Assembly: GCA_945861295.1 (NCBI GenBank)
Contig: CAMAUF010000078.1
Coordinates: 1-8,231, forward strand
Length of the DNA stretch: 8,231 nt
Direction: 5' to 3'
Source: a bacterium
GTDB taxonomy: Bacteria; Chloroflexota; Dehalococcoidia; Tepidiformales; Tepidiformaceae
Shown piece after piece: positions 1-6,452 of the stretch. Position 1 is the first letter of the stretch; every line of letters starts with the position of its first letter. The translations under genes were made by a program, and so were the position numbers. Under the pieces are notes generated by a model. It did no database searches and was not told the origin of the DNA. It saw only the letters and a program-made list of their open reading frames with translations.

Positions 1-461
1 GCGAAACCCCGGCAGCAGCAACGGCGACAGCAACGACGGGCGGGGCTGCCACGCCCGAGACCCCTCGCCCGACCAGCACGACGGCGCCAGCGACCGAAAC
101 GCCACGTCCGACCGCGACGGGCGGCCCCGCCGGCGTCTTCACCCCCACGCCACCGCTGCCACCAACGCCTCCGGGCACGGCTGCGGCTTCCGCGACTCCG
201 ACGACGCCTCCAACCCGCACGGCGCAGGCCACAGCGAGCGCGACCTCGACGGCGTCGTCGACAGCCTCACCGACGCGGACGCCGACAGCCACGCCGACGA
301 AAGCGCCGGCCCCGACCGCGACGCCGACAGAGTTCCAGCTGCCGCCGACACCGGCTCCCGAGCCGCCCACGCCAACGCCGCGGCCTACCCCAACGACCCC
401 ACCGCCGACGCCGACGCCAACCCCCTGCGTCCCCAACCCGGACGGCACGCCGTGCAAGTGA
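1..461 (+). CDS. C-terminal end of a Thr/Pro/Ala-rich, probably extracellular protein (5' partial)
   Basis: This reading frame is open from the left edge (first full codon at base 3) to a TGA at 459-461, giving about 152 visible residues. Its start and any functional domain lie outside the window. Nearly all of the visible part is low-complexity Thr, Pro and Ala with runs of TPTP, much like the stalk or wall-spanning linkers of secreted or membrane-anchored proteins. It ends in a short motif with two cysteines, CVPNPDGTPCK, which could form a small disulfide loop. No membrane segment or sortase motif is visible. The frame choice rests on the uniform T/P/A composition and the absence of stops over 450 bases; the opposite-strand frame here gives no sensible protein. 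The stop lies 3 bases from the end of the convergent aminotransferase gene. The function is unknown, and a secreted location is inferred from composition only. Confidence 0.72.
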   Translation, partial: ETPAAATATATTGGAATPETPRPTSTTAPATETPRPTATGGPAGVFTPTPPLPPTPPGTAAASATPTTPPTRTAQATASATSTASSTASPTRTPTATPTKAPAPTATPTEFQLPPTPAPEPPTPTPRPTPTTPPPTPTPTPCVPNPDGTPCK

Positions 462-464
462 GGC

Positions 465-1664
465 CTACTTCCCGCCCGCGGCGAGTTCGGCGATCAAAGC
501 GGCGGCGATGACTTCGACGGCCTGGTCGAGCGTTTCCGGGTCGGCGGCCGTGAAGTTCAGCCGCAGCGTCGCCGCGCCCTGTTCCTCATCCACGAAGAAG
601 TACCGTCCCGGCACGAACGCGACCCCGGCGGCGAGCGCACGTTCGTTGACGCGGACAGCGTCGAGCCCCGCCGGGCCTTCGACCCAGACGAACATGCCGC
701 CCTCCGGTTGCGTCCAGCGGAAGCCGGCCGGGAGATGGCGCGAGAGGGCCGCAAGGATCGCTTCGCGGCGGGGGCGGTAGAGCGCAAGGATCTTAGGGAG
801 TTGACGCTCCAGGTGGCCGCCAACGAGATATTCGGCCGCGAGCGCCTGTCCGAGCGTGCTGGTGTGGAGATCGACGCCTTGCCGCGCCACCACCAGCCAA
901 CGCAGCAAGGGCGCCGGAGCGACACAGAAACCAACCCGCAGCCCGGGCGCGAACGTCTTGGAGAGCGTGCTCATGTACGCGACGTTTTCCGGGGCGAACG
1001 ACTGGATCGGCGGAACGCGCTCGCCGGTGTAGCGGAGGTCGCTGTACGGGTCGTCTTCGACGAGTAACGTCCCATGGCGGCGCAAGATCTCGGCGACGGC
1101 GAGGCGGCGGGCCAACGGCAAGGTCCTGCCGGTCGGGTTCTGGAAGGTCGGGACAAGGTAAACGAACTTCACCGGCTCGCGGGTGAGGACAGCATCAAGC
1201 GAGTCCGGAAGCAGGCCGTGGTCGTCCGTGGCGATCTCCGCGTAGCGGGGTTCGTAGGGATTGAACGCTTGGAGGGCGCCGAGGTAGGTGGGGGCTTCGA
1301 CCGCGACGACATCGCCGGGCGAGATCAGCACCTTGCCGATGGCATCCAGAACGCCCTGGGAACCGCTGAACACGACGAGGCCCGAGGGATCGACGGCCAC
1401 GCCGCGCGCGGCCAAGTGGGGAACGAGCGCCTCGCGCAGCGGGCCGAACCCTTCGCTGGCGTCGTATTGCAGAGCTTTGGCGCCGTGCTTTTCGACGACG
1501 CGCGCCATGAGGTCTTGCATGATTGCGAGAGGGAAACTCTCGGCGGCCGGAAGCCCGCCGGCGAGCGATATAACGCCGGGCGACGACGCGACCTTCAAGA
1601 TCTCGCGGATCGCGCTGGCTTCCATGCGGCTGGTCCTGGTTGCGAGGAGAGGTTCGAAATCCAT
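465..1664 (-). CDS. LysN-like PLP-dependent aminotransferase (fold type I, 2-aminoadipate aminotransferase family)
   Basis: The product is a 399-residue class I/II aminotransferase that should move an amino group between an amino acid and a 2-oxoacid using pyridoxal phosphate in the cytosol. Visible family marks are FSGSQGVLD near 99-107 (phosphate-binding region), QNPTG at 175-179 (N176), VEDDPYSDL at 202-210 (D204/D205 and Y207), STLSKT with the Schiff-base K236, GLRVGF at 241-246 and R368 in LRLNF, which binds the substrate carboxylate. The N-terminal SAIREIL, with R20, matches the mobile substrate-recognition helix of Thermus LysN, as do ISLAGGLPA and HTSTLGQ. It lacks the GntR-type DNA-binding domain of MocR regulators, so it is an enzyme. 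LysN relatives act on 2-aminoadipate, glutamate, leucine or aromatic amino acids, so the exact substrate is open. The start at 1664 was chosen because family homology begins there. The frame stays open much further upstream, but only as the antisense of uvrB. No Shine-Dalgarno site is seen, so the mRNA may be leaderless. Confidence 0.93.
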   Translation of the reverse strand: MDFEPLLATRTSRMEASAIREILKVASSPGVISLAGGLPAAESFPLAIMQDLMARVVEKHGAKALQYDASEGFGPLREALVPHLAARGVAVDPSGLVVFSGSQGVLDAIGKVLISPGDVVAVEAPTYLGALQAFNPYEPRYAEIATDDHGLLPDSLDAVLTREPVKFVYLVPTFQNPTGRTLPLARRLAVAEILRRHGTLLVEDDPYSDLRYTGERVPPIQSFAPENVAYMSTLSKTFAPGLRVGFCVAPAPLLRWLVVARQGVDLHTSTLGQALAAEYLVGGHLERQLPKILALYRPRREAILAALSRHLPAGFRWTQPEGGMFVWVEGPAGLDAVRVNERALAAGVAFVPGRYFFVDEEQGAATLRLNFTAADPETLDQAVEVIAAALIAELAAGGK

Positions 1665-1673
1665 AGGCGATCG

Positions 1674-1703
1674 AGCATACGTGGCGGCCTTCGTCACGGG
1701 CAA
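1674..1703 (-). promoter_or_regulatory. Candidate promoter of the aminotransferase gene
   Basis: On the minus strand TTGCCC (1703-1698) and TATGCT (1679-1674) are separated by 18 bases. Each matches the sigma-70 consensus at 4 of 6 positions. Transcription from this -10 would begin within a few bases of the ATG at 1664, which agrees with the absence of a ribosome binding site and suggests a leaderless message. This is inferred from spacing and consensus only. Confidence 0.35.
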
Positions 1704-1907
1704 CGATGGTCGATCGCTGAGCGGGTTGGGCCGGTGTAGGGCCGAGGAGCGCCGGTGTTGTTTGGTCCTCCGCCGAGTCGGTCGAGGCCGACCCTGACCA
1801 GATTCGAAGACGCCTGCCGCGGACCGGCGCGTGCCGCGCATGCTGGTAAGTCGCGGAACTGACCCGCGCATCGCCGGTTCCCCCAGGCCTGCGACCGCGC
1901 CCGGGCC

Positions 1908-1916
1908 TGGTACACT
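1908..1916 (+). promoter_or_regulatory. Candidate extended -10 promoter giving a leaderless uvrB mRNA
   Basis: TGG followed by TACACT (1911-1916) has the layout of an extended -10 element (TGn then a hexamer with 4 of 6 matches to TATAAT). Six bases separate it from the A of the uvrB ATG at 1923, so initiation would fall at or next to the start codon. The 20 bases before the ATG contain no purine-rich Shine-Dalgarno sequence, and no good -35 is present at 17-18 bases. Both facts fit a leaderless extended -10 promoter. Confidence 0.35.
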
Positions 1917-1922
1917 TGATCC

Positions 1923-4037
1923 ATGGCCGTGATGACGCGTTCCCGGACCCCGTTCAAACTCGTCGCTGATTATCGGCCGACCGGCGACCAACCCGAGGCG
2001 ATCGCCAGGCTGGTCGAAGGCGTCGAGCGGGGCGACCGCTACCAAACGCTGCTCGGCGTCACGGGTTCGGGGAAGACGTTCACGATCGCCAACGTCGTCG
2101 AGGCCACGGGCCGGCCGACGCTCGTCCTGGCCCACAACAAGACGCTGGCCGCCCAGCTCTGCTCGGAACTCAAGGAGTTCTTCCCCGAGAACGCGGTCGA
2201 ATACTTCGTCAGCTATTACGACTATTATCAACCGGAAGCCTACATCCCGCGCACGGACACCTACATCGCCAAGGACGCCGACATCAACCAAGAGATCGAC
2301 AAGCTGCGCCATGCGGCGACGCGATCGTTGTTTACGCGGCGCGACGTGATCATCGTGGCTTCCGTGAGCTGCATTTACGGTCTCGGCGAGCCGGAGCAGT
2401 ACCAGGAGTTCGTGCTCGGCTTCAAGGTTGGCATGCCGTTCCGCCGCTCCGACGCTATCCGCAAGATGGTCGAGATGCAGTACGAGCGCAACGACATGGA
2501 CGTTTCCCGCGGCAAATTCCGGCTGCGCGGCGATTCGCTGACCGTCCTCCCGAGCTACGACGAACTCGCCGTGCGCATCGACTTTTTCGGCGACGAAGTC
2601 GAGCGCATCGTTGAACTCGACCCGCTGACCGGCGAAATTGTCGCGGAGCACACCGAGATCGAGATCTTTCCGGCGAAGCACTTCGTCACGACCAAGGAGC
2701 GGCTCGTGGACGCGATGGTGGCGATCGAAGCCGAGCTCGCGGATCAAATCGAACACTTCAAGGCGCAGGGAAAAGTCCTCGAGGCCCAGCGGCTGGAAGA
2801 GCGCACGCATTACGATATCGAATCGATGCGCGAAACCGGCTACTGCCCGGGCATCGAAAATTACTCGCGCCATCTCCAGGTGCGGGAACCGGGCGCGACT
2901 CCGTGGTGCTTGTTGGACTACTTCCCAGACGACTGGCTGCTCGTTGTCGATGAGTCGCACATTTCGTTGCCGCAAGTGCAAGGCCAGTTTTTCGGAGACC
3001 GATCGCGCAAGGAGACGCTGACCCAATTCGGCTTCCGCCTGCCGAGCGCGCTGGACAACCGACCCCTCACCTTCGAGGAGTTCGACCGGCACATCAACCA
3101 GTGCCTTTTTGTCAGCGCGACGCCCGCGAACTACGAACTGGAGCGTTCGACACAGGTAGTGGAGCAGGTGATCCGGCCAACAGGCCTGCTGGACCCCGAG
3201 ATCAGCGTCCGGCCCACGAAGAACCAGATCGATGACCTCATCGATGAAGTGCGCGCGACGATTCACAAGGGCCAGCGGACGTTAGTGACGACACTCACGA
3301 AGAAGATGGCGGAAGACCTCGCCGACTACATGACCGAGATGGGGATCAAGACGCACTACCTCCACGCGGAAGTGCAGACCCTCGATCGGGTCGAAATTCT
3401 GCGCGACCTGCGGCTGGGCATCTACGATGTCGTGGTCGGGATCAACCTGCTGCGCGAGGGCCTCGACCTGCCGGAGGTTTCGTTGGTGTGCATCCTCGAT
3501 GCCGACAAGGAGGGCTACCTGCGCTCGAACCGGTCGCTGATCCAGACGATTGGCCGCGCCGCCCGCCACGCTGAGGGCCACGTCGTCATGTACGCGGACA
3601 AGGTCACCGTGAGCATGCAGAACGCGATCGACGAGACCTACCGGCGGCGCGGCGTCCAGGAAGCGTACAACCAGGAGCATGGCATCGAGCCCAAGGGCAT
3701 CATCAAGGCGATCCGCGACATCACGGACCACGTCCGGATGATCGCGGAGGAGCGCGACGACGACGTGATCAAGGCGCCAACGAAACAGCTCCCCAAGGAT
3801 GACCTGCTCCGCCTGATCAAGGAGTTCGAGTCGCAAATGAAATCGGCCGCGAAAGCGCTCGAGTTCGAGAAGGCCGCGGCGCTTCGCGACAAAATCGTCG
3901 AACTGCGGCGTCAAATGATCGGCAGCGACCAGGAAGAACTGGAAGCGTTCGCGGCCGTCGCGGGCCGGCCCGGGCCGGTGCGGTATGGCCGCAGCCAGGC
4001 CGGCGGCCGCGATCGCAGCCGCCGCTACCGGCGCTAG
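1923..4037 (+). CDS. uvrB: UvrB, excinuclease ABC subunit B
   Basis: UvrB is the ATP-driven damage-verification helicase of nucleotide excision repair. It is loaded on DNA by UvrA and then recruits UvrC for the dual incision. The 704-residue product has the full family architecture: Walker A GVTGSGKT at 45-52, the beta-hairpin region YYDYYQPEAYIP at 98-109 that inserts between DNA strands, the UvrA-interacting domain over roughly 150-250, the DESH Walker B box at 343-346, LFVSATP near 395-401, the helicase motif VI QTIGRAARH at 541-549, and a C-terminal UVR domain (about 626-661) that binds UvrC. It is somewhat longer than the usual 660-680 residues because of a short Arg/Gly-rich basic tail after the UVR domain (about 681-704). 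ATG codons at 1923 and 1932 are both possible. The first is favoured by the promoter geometry. The gene stands alone, divergent from the aminotransferase and convergent with the citrate-synthase-like gene, with 7 bases between the stops. Confidence 0.98.
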   Translation: MAVMTRSRTPFKLVADYRPTGDQPEAIARLVEGVERGDRYQTLLGVTGSGKTFTIANVVEATGRPTLVLAHNKTLAAQLCSELKEFFPENAVEYFVSYYDYYQPEAYIPRTDTYIAKDADINQEIDKLRHAATRSLFTRRDVIIVASVSCIYGLGEPEQYQEFVLGFKVGMPFRRSDAIRKMVEMQYERNDMDVSRGKFRLRGDSLTVLPSYDELAVRIDFFGDEVERIVELDPLTGEIVAEHTEIEIFPAKHFVTTKERLVDAMVAIEAELADQIEHFKAQGKVLEAQRLEERTHYDIESMRETGYCPGIENYSRHLQVREPGATPWCLLDYFPDDWLLVVDESHISLPQVQGQFFGDRSRKETLTQFGFRLPSALDNRPLTFEEFDRHINQCLFVSATPANYELERSTQVVEQVIRPTGLLDPEISVRPTKNQIDDLIDEVRATIHKGQRTLVTTLTKKMAEDLADYMTEMGIKTHYLHAEVQTLDRVEILRDLRLGIYDVVVGINLLREGLDLPEVSLVCILDADKEGYLRSNRSLIQTIGRAARHAEGHVVMYADKVTVSMQNAIDETYRRRGVQEAYNQEHGIEPKGIIKAIRDITDHVRMIAEERDDDVIKAPTKQLPKDDLLRLIKEFESQMKSAAKALEFEKAAALRDKIVELRRQMIGSDQEELEAFAAVAGRPGPVRYGRSQAGGRDRSRRYRR

Positions 4038-4044
4038 GAAAGGC

Positions 4045-5379
4045 TCAGGACGCGAAGGCGACGTCGATCAGCCGGTCAACCTCTTCGTCCGCCAAACTGG
4101 TCACACGCCCGTCGTCGTACTCGGTCATGACCAGGTCCAGCACGCGCGCCAGCCTCGGGTCGCGCTTGTCCACCCCGGTGGCTTCGGCCGGGCGGCGCCG
4201 CTGCATCCACATGAGGAGTCCGGCCGCGCCCGACTTGTCGGTGATGGCGACGCCTGGCGGCCGGTTGAGCAGCCGCGTCGTATCAAAGGGGTTGTAGATC
4301 TCTTCGTCCTTGATCATCCCATCGGCATGGATCCCGGCACGGGTGACGTTAAAGTTCTCCCCGACGAACGGCAGGCGCTGATCGATCGGCTCGCCGATTT
4401 CGCGGTAGTAGTCGGCGATCTCCGAGACGACGGTCGTCTCGATGCCGTGGGTTTCGCCGGTGAGCCCGATCAGCCAGAAAACGAGGGCCTCAATCGGTGT
4501 GTTGCCGCTGCGTTCACCGATGCCCAGGAGGGTGCCGTTGTTCGATGAAGCGCCGTACAACCAGGCCGCCACAGCGTTGGGGATGATGGCGTTGAGGTCG
4601 TTCTGACCGTGGAATTCGAGGGCCTCCGAAGGGACGCCTCCCTCGTGGCGGAGAAGATGCGTCAGGCGCGGGATGCCGCGCGGCAAGGCGGCGTGCGGGT
4701 CCGGCACGCCGACGCCCATCGTGTCCGGGTAGCGCACCTTGATCTGCACCCCAGCCTGGCGGCCCCGCTCCATCAGCGCCTGCACAAAGGGAAGCACCAC
4801 CCCGTAGAAATCGGCGCGGGTGCTGTCCTCGATGTGGCAGCGCGGGATGATGCCGTCGGCGAGGGCGGCATCCACCACTTCGAGGTAGGAGCGCATCACC
4901 GCTTCCCGGGTCGAGTTCAGCTTCTTGAAGATGTGGTAGTCCGAAAGCGAGGTGAGGATGCCCGTTTCGCGGAGCCCGGCCGCCCGAACGAGGGCATAGT
5001 CAGCCATCGTCCCGCGGATCCAGCCGGTGATCTCCGGGAAATCGAGGCCCAGTTCGCGGCAGCCTTCGACAGCCTCGCGATCTTTCTTCGTGTAGAGGAA
5101 GAATTCGCTCTGGCGGATCATCCCCTGGGGGCCGCCGAGGCGGCTGAGCATGCCGTAGAGCCGCACGATTTGGGCGACCGAGTACGGCGCGCGGCTTTGC
5201 TGGCCGTCCCGGAAAGTCGTGTCAGTGATCCAGATCTCTGGCGCCGGTTCGAGCGGGACCGGCTCGCGCTCGAACTGTACGAGCGGCGGCAGCGAGTACG
5301 GGAAGACTTCGCGGAAGTAGTTTGGCGCCGGAGTGTTCTCTGCGCGGGGCTCGGCGAATCGAATCCAGGGAGCGGCCAT
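4045..5379 (-). CDS. Re-citrate synthase / homocitrate synthase family enzyme (DRE-TIM metallolyase)
   Basis: This 444-residue protein belongs to the DRE-TIM acyltransferase group, which condenses acetyl-CoA with a 2-oxoacid using a divalent metal. Visible marks are TDTTFRDGQQ at 52-61 (metal ligand D58 with R57), RQSEFF at 89-94, HIEDSTRADFYG at 182-193, PDTMGVGVP at 218-226, HGQND at 257-261, GERSGNTPIE at 288-297, and FNVTRAGIHADG at 343-354 with H351. The N-terminal NYFREVFPY and the TFRDGQQ, SDYHIF and RADFYG blocks resemble the Re-citrate synthase clade known from Clostridium kluyveri and Dehalococcoides, whose members are often labelled isopropylmalate or homocitrate synthase. That clade replaces the ordinary citrate synthase in some anaerobes. 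Homocitrate synthesis is the main alternative. The second histidine of the HxH metal motif is Gln259 here. The start at 5379 was chosen over an upstream in-frame ATG at 5439 because GGAGG lies 7 bases before it and the extra 20 codons would read through the putative operator. Confidence 0.88.
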   Translation of the reverse strand: MAAPWIRFAEPRAENTPAPNYFREVFPYSLPPLVQFEREPVPLEPAPEIWITDTTFRDGQQSRAPYSVAQIVRLYGMLSRLGGPQGMIRQSEFFLYTKKDREAVEGCRELGLDFPEITGWIRGTMADYALVRAAGLRETGILTSLSDYHIFKKLNSTREAVMRSYLEVVDAALADGIIPRCHIEDSTRADFYGVVLPFVQALMERGRQAGVQIKVRYPDTMGVGVPDPHAALPRGIPRLTHLLRHEGGVPSEALEFHGQNDLNAIIPNAVAAWLYGASSNNGTLLGIGERSGNTPIEALVFWLIGLTGETHGIETTVVSEIADYYREIGEPIDQRLPFVGENFNVTRAGIHADGMIKDEEIYNPFDTTRLLNRPPGVAITDKSGAAGLLMWMQRRRPAEATGVDKRDPRLARVLDLVMTEYDDGRVTSLADEEVDRLIDVAFAS

Positions 5380-5386
5380 GGTGTTG

Positions 5387-5391
5387 CCTCC
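5387..5391 (-). promoter_or_regulatory. Shine-Dalgarno site of the citrate-synthase-like gene
   Basis: GGAGG on the minus strand lies 7 bases upstream of the ATG at 5379, which is ideal spacing. It is the strongest ribosome binding site in the window and decides the start against the ATG at 5439. Confidence 0.85.
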
Positions 5392-5402
5392 GTTTCCCGA
5401 TT

Positions 5403-5416
5403 GATTGTATACAATC
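5403..5416. promoter_or_regulatory. Perfect 14-bp palindrome GATTGTATACAATC, probable operator
   Basis: The sequence reads identically on both strands and is AT-rich in an otherwise very GC-rich region. It lies 24-37 bases before the ATG of the citrate-synthase-like gene and covers its likely -10. The core TTGTATACAA resembles operators of FadR/FCD-type GntR regulators, which often respond to small organic acids. That family assignment is an inference from motif shape; no regulator gene is present in the window. Confidence 0.6.
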
Positions 5417-5433
5417 GTTGGAAGCCGGGTCAG
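5404..5433 (-). promoter_or_regulatory. Candidate promoter of the citrate-synthase-like gene
   Basis: On the minus strand CTGACC (5433-5428, 4 of 6 to TTGACA) and TACAAT (5409-5404, 5 of 6 to TATAAT) are 18 bases apart. Transcription would start near 5397 and give a leader of about 18 bases that contains the GGAGG ribosome binding site. The -10 lies inside a perfect palindrome, so a repressor bound there would block RNA polymerase. Confidence 0.45.
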
Positions 5434-5454
5434 GGGCAACTTTGTATGAGCGAG

Positions 5455-5476
5455 CGAGCCGCCATAGCCCGGCTCG
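5455..5476 (-). terminator. Weak hairpin downstream of the TPR-like pair
   Basis: CGAGCCG and CGGCTCG form a perfect 7-bp stem with an 8-base loop, 24 bases past the stop of the minus-strand gene ending at 5501. No T-run follows on the minus strand, so intrinsic termination is doubtful. It could be an mRNA 3'-end stabiliser, or chance. It lies between the TPR-like gene and the promoter of the next gene, where a transcript end is expected. Confidence 0.3.
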
Positions 5477-5500
5477 ATAGAGTCGCCTGCGCGGCCAGCG

Positions 5501-6442
5501 TCACCGTTTTCGCTTACCGCCCTTGGAAACGGGGGCCGCTTCCCGCCTGATCCATTCGATTAACCCCGGGATGCCGTTAAGCGCGGGGGCGAGCATGAGA
5601 CAGGCCTGCTGCCCTTCGTCGAAGCGCAGGTCACCCGTGAGCATGCCGAGCATGCGGCGCTGGCCAGTAATGATCGCGGTCACGTATGGGTTCGACTTGC
5701 GGGCATCGAGCAGCGCCTGTTTGGCCCGGCCTGTGCCTTCCGTCCGGCAATAGGCGACGACGGCCCGGGCGAAGAGGCCATAGGCGTTGTCATGCGCGGT
5801 CGTCACGGTGGCCTCGGCGGAATCGATATCGCCCAGGCAGGCCAGTGCCAGGGCGAGACGCGGGCGGGTGTCGATTCTGTCGGCGGGATCGTACCGGAGG
5901 GCTTCGATGTAGTGCGCGGTCGCCTCGTCCGATTTTCCCTGGGTAGCGAGCGCTTCCCCCAGCCCCGTCAGCGACTTGACCAGCTTCGTGACCTCGGGGA
6001 CGTCGCGGGGCGCGCCATCGGGGCTTAGCGGGCCTTGTTCTCCCAACCGCCGCTTGAGGGCCTCGATCGAGAGGACGTAGAACGGCTGCATGAGCACGAT
6101 GCCGTACTCGCGCCCTTCAATCAGGTTTGCGGCCCACATGTACGCCTCGGCGCAATCGGGCCAGAGGACGAGCGCATCGAGCAGCCACTGCAAGGTGAGA
6201 CGAGGGTCGGCGCCGTTGTCCGAGGCATCGACTCGCGCGACGAGGGCGAGGGCCTCAGCCTCAGCATCGTGGCCCGACTCGAGGGCGGGCTTCGGGTACT
6301 TGGCCAGGACGCGGGCCGCGTACGCGCTGAGAAGGAGACCTTCGCGGAGCCCTTCGTCGTGGTAGCCCTCGAGCATGGCGAACATGAAGCGCTCAAAGGG
6401 CTCTTGGCTGTTGTCTTTGCGGGCCGTGGGAGGCGTCGTCAT
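5501..6442 (-). CDS. TPR-like helical repeat protein, diverged paralogue of its upstream neighbour
   Basis: This predicted soluble protein of 313 residues has no signal peptide or membrane segment. It is rich in Ala and Leu with paired helices typical of tetratricopeptide folds, clearest at about 158-215 (LGEALATQGKSDEATAHY, then a second helix pair from RLALALACLGDIDSAEA). It matches the neighbouring gene product in order: LWPDCAEAY at 93-101 against LWPGCADAY, the helix pair after it, and NPYVTAIITG near 251-260 against the corresponding late segment. It has lost the family block LNPNDxQGVRY (here YDPADRIDTRPRL) and the FWxRPETR block. The C-terminus is basic (KGGKRKR) and might bind nucleic acid or phosphate, which is speculative. 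Possible starts are TTG 6460, ATG 6448 and ATG 6442. The last is preferred because AGTAGG (6457-6452) lies 9 bases upstream. The stop of the upstream gene falls within this ribosome binding site, so the two genes are probably translationally coupled. The role is presumably protein-protein interaction; the partner is unknown. Confidence 0.83.
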   Translation of the reverse strand: MTTPPTARKDNSQEPFERFMFAMLEGYHDEGLREGLLLSAYAARVLAKYPKPALESGHDAEAEALALVARVDASDNGADPRLTLQWLLDALVLWPDCAEAYMWAANLIEGREYGIVLMQPFYVLSIEALKRRLGEQGPLSPDGAPRDVPEVTKLVKSLTGLGEALATQGKSDEATAHYIEALRYDPADRIDTRPRLALALACLGDIDSAEATVTTAHDNAYGLFARAVVAYCRTEGTGRAKQALLDARKSNPYVTAIITGQRRMLGMLTGDLRFDEGQQACLMLAPALNGIPGLIEWIRREAAPVSKGGKRKR

Positions 6443-6452
6443 GGGCATCTGC

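Larger units (their letters stand above)
1665..1922. other. Divergent intergenic region between aminotransferase and uvrB
   Basis: These 258 bases hold the promoters of both divergent genes (listed separately) and no convincing gene. Small GC-rich inverted repeats are present: GCGCG-TGC-CGCGC at 1827-1839 and CGCGG-7 bases-CCGCG at 1852-1868, plus a short stem around the GGTCG/CGACC pair near 1780-1796. None has a T-run, so none is a typical terminator, and such short GC stems are expected in DNA this GC-rich. No GAAC-N4-GTTC-type LexA box was seen upstream of uvrB. Confidence 0.5.

Noticed and set aside
1..460. Repetitive ACGCC/CCGAC units as a possible tandem-repeat or CRISPR array
   Set aside because: The repetition follows Thr-Pro codons in one long open frame and has no constant repeat-spacer pattern.
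1694..1957. 87-codon minus-strand frame in the intergenic region overlapping the uvrB start
   Set aside because: No motif, no ribosome binding site, and it would run through both divergent promoters.
465..3266. A single 933-codon minus-strand open frame spanning the aminotransferase and most of the uvrB antisense strand
   Set aside because: Only the last 399 codons show aminotransferase homology. The earlier part is the exact antisense of uvrB codons, rich in Arg, His, Asp and Val, as expected for a GC-rich shadow frame. The real start is at 1664.
3282..3914. 210-codon minus-strand frame opposite the uvrB 3' half
   Set aside because: Lies wholly inside uvrB in antisense, has shadow-frame composition and no recognisable motif or ribosome binding site.
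3965..3978. Perfect 14-bp palindrome CCGGCCCGGGCCGG in the uvrB 3' end
   Set aside because: Made only of G and C within a GC-rich coding tail, where such palindromes arise readily by chance. No T-run or regulatory position supports a role.
4038..4044. Bidirectional terminator between the convergent uvrB and citrate-synthase-like genes
   Set aside because: Only 7 bases separate the stops, and no hairpin followed by a T-run was found there or just inside either gene.
4609..5550. 313-codon plus-strand frame opposite the citrate-synthase-like gene
   Set aside because: It is the antisense of a strongly conserved enzyme and would also read through that gene's promoter and operator.
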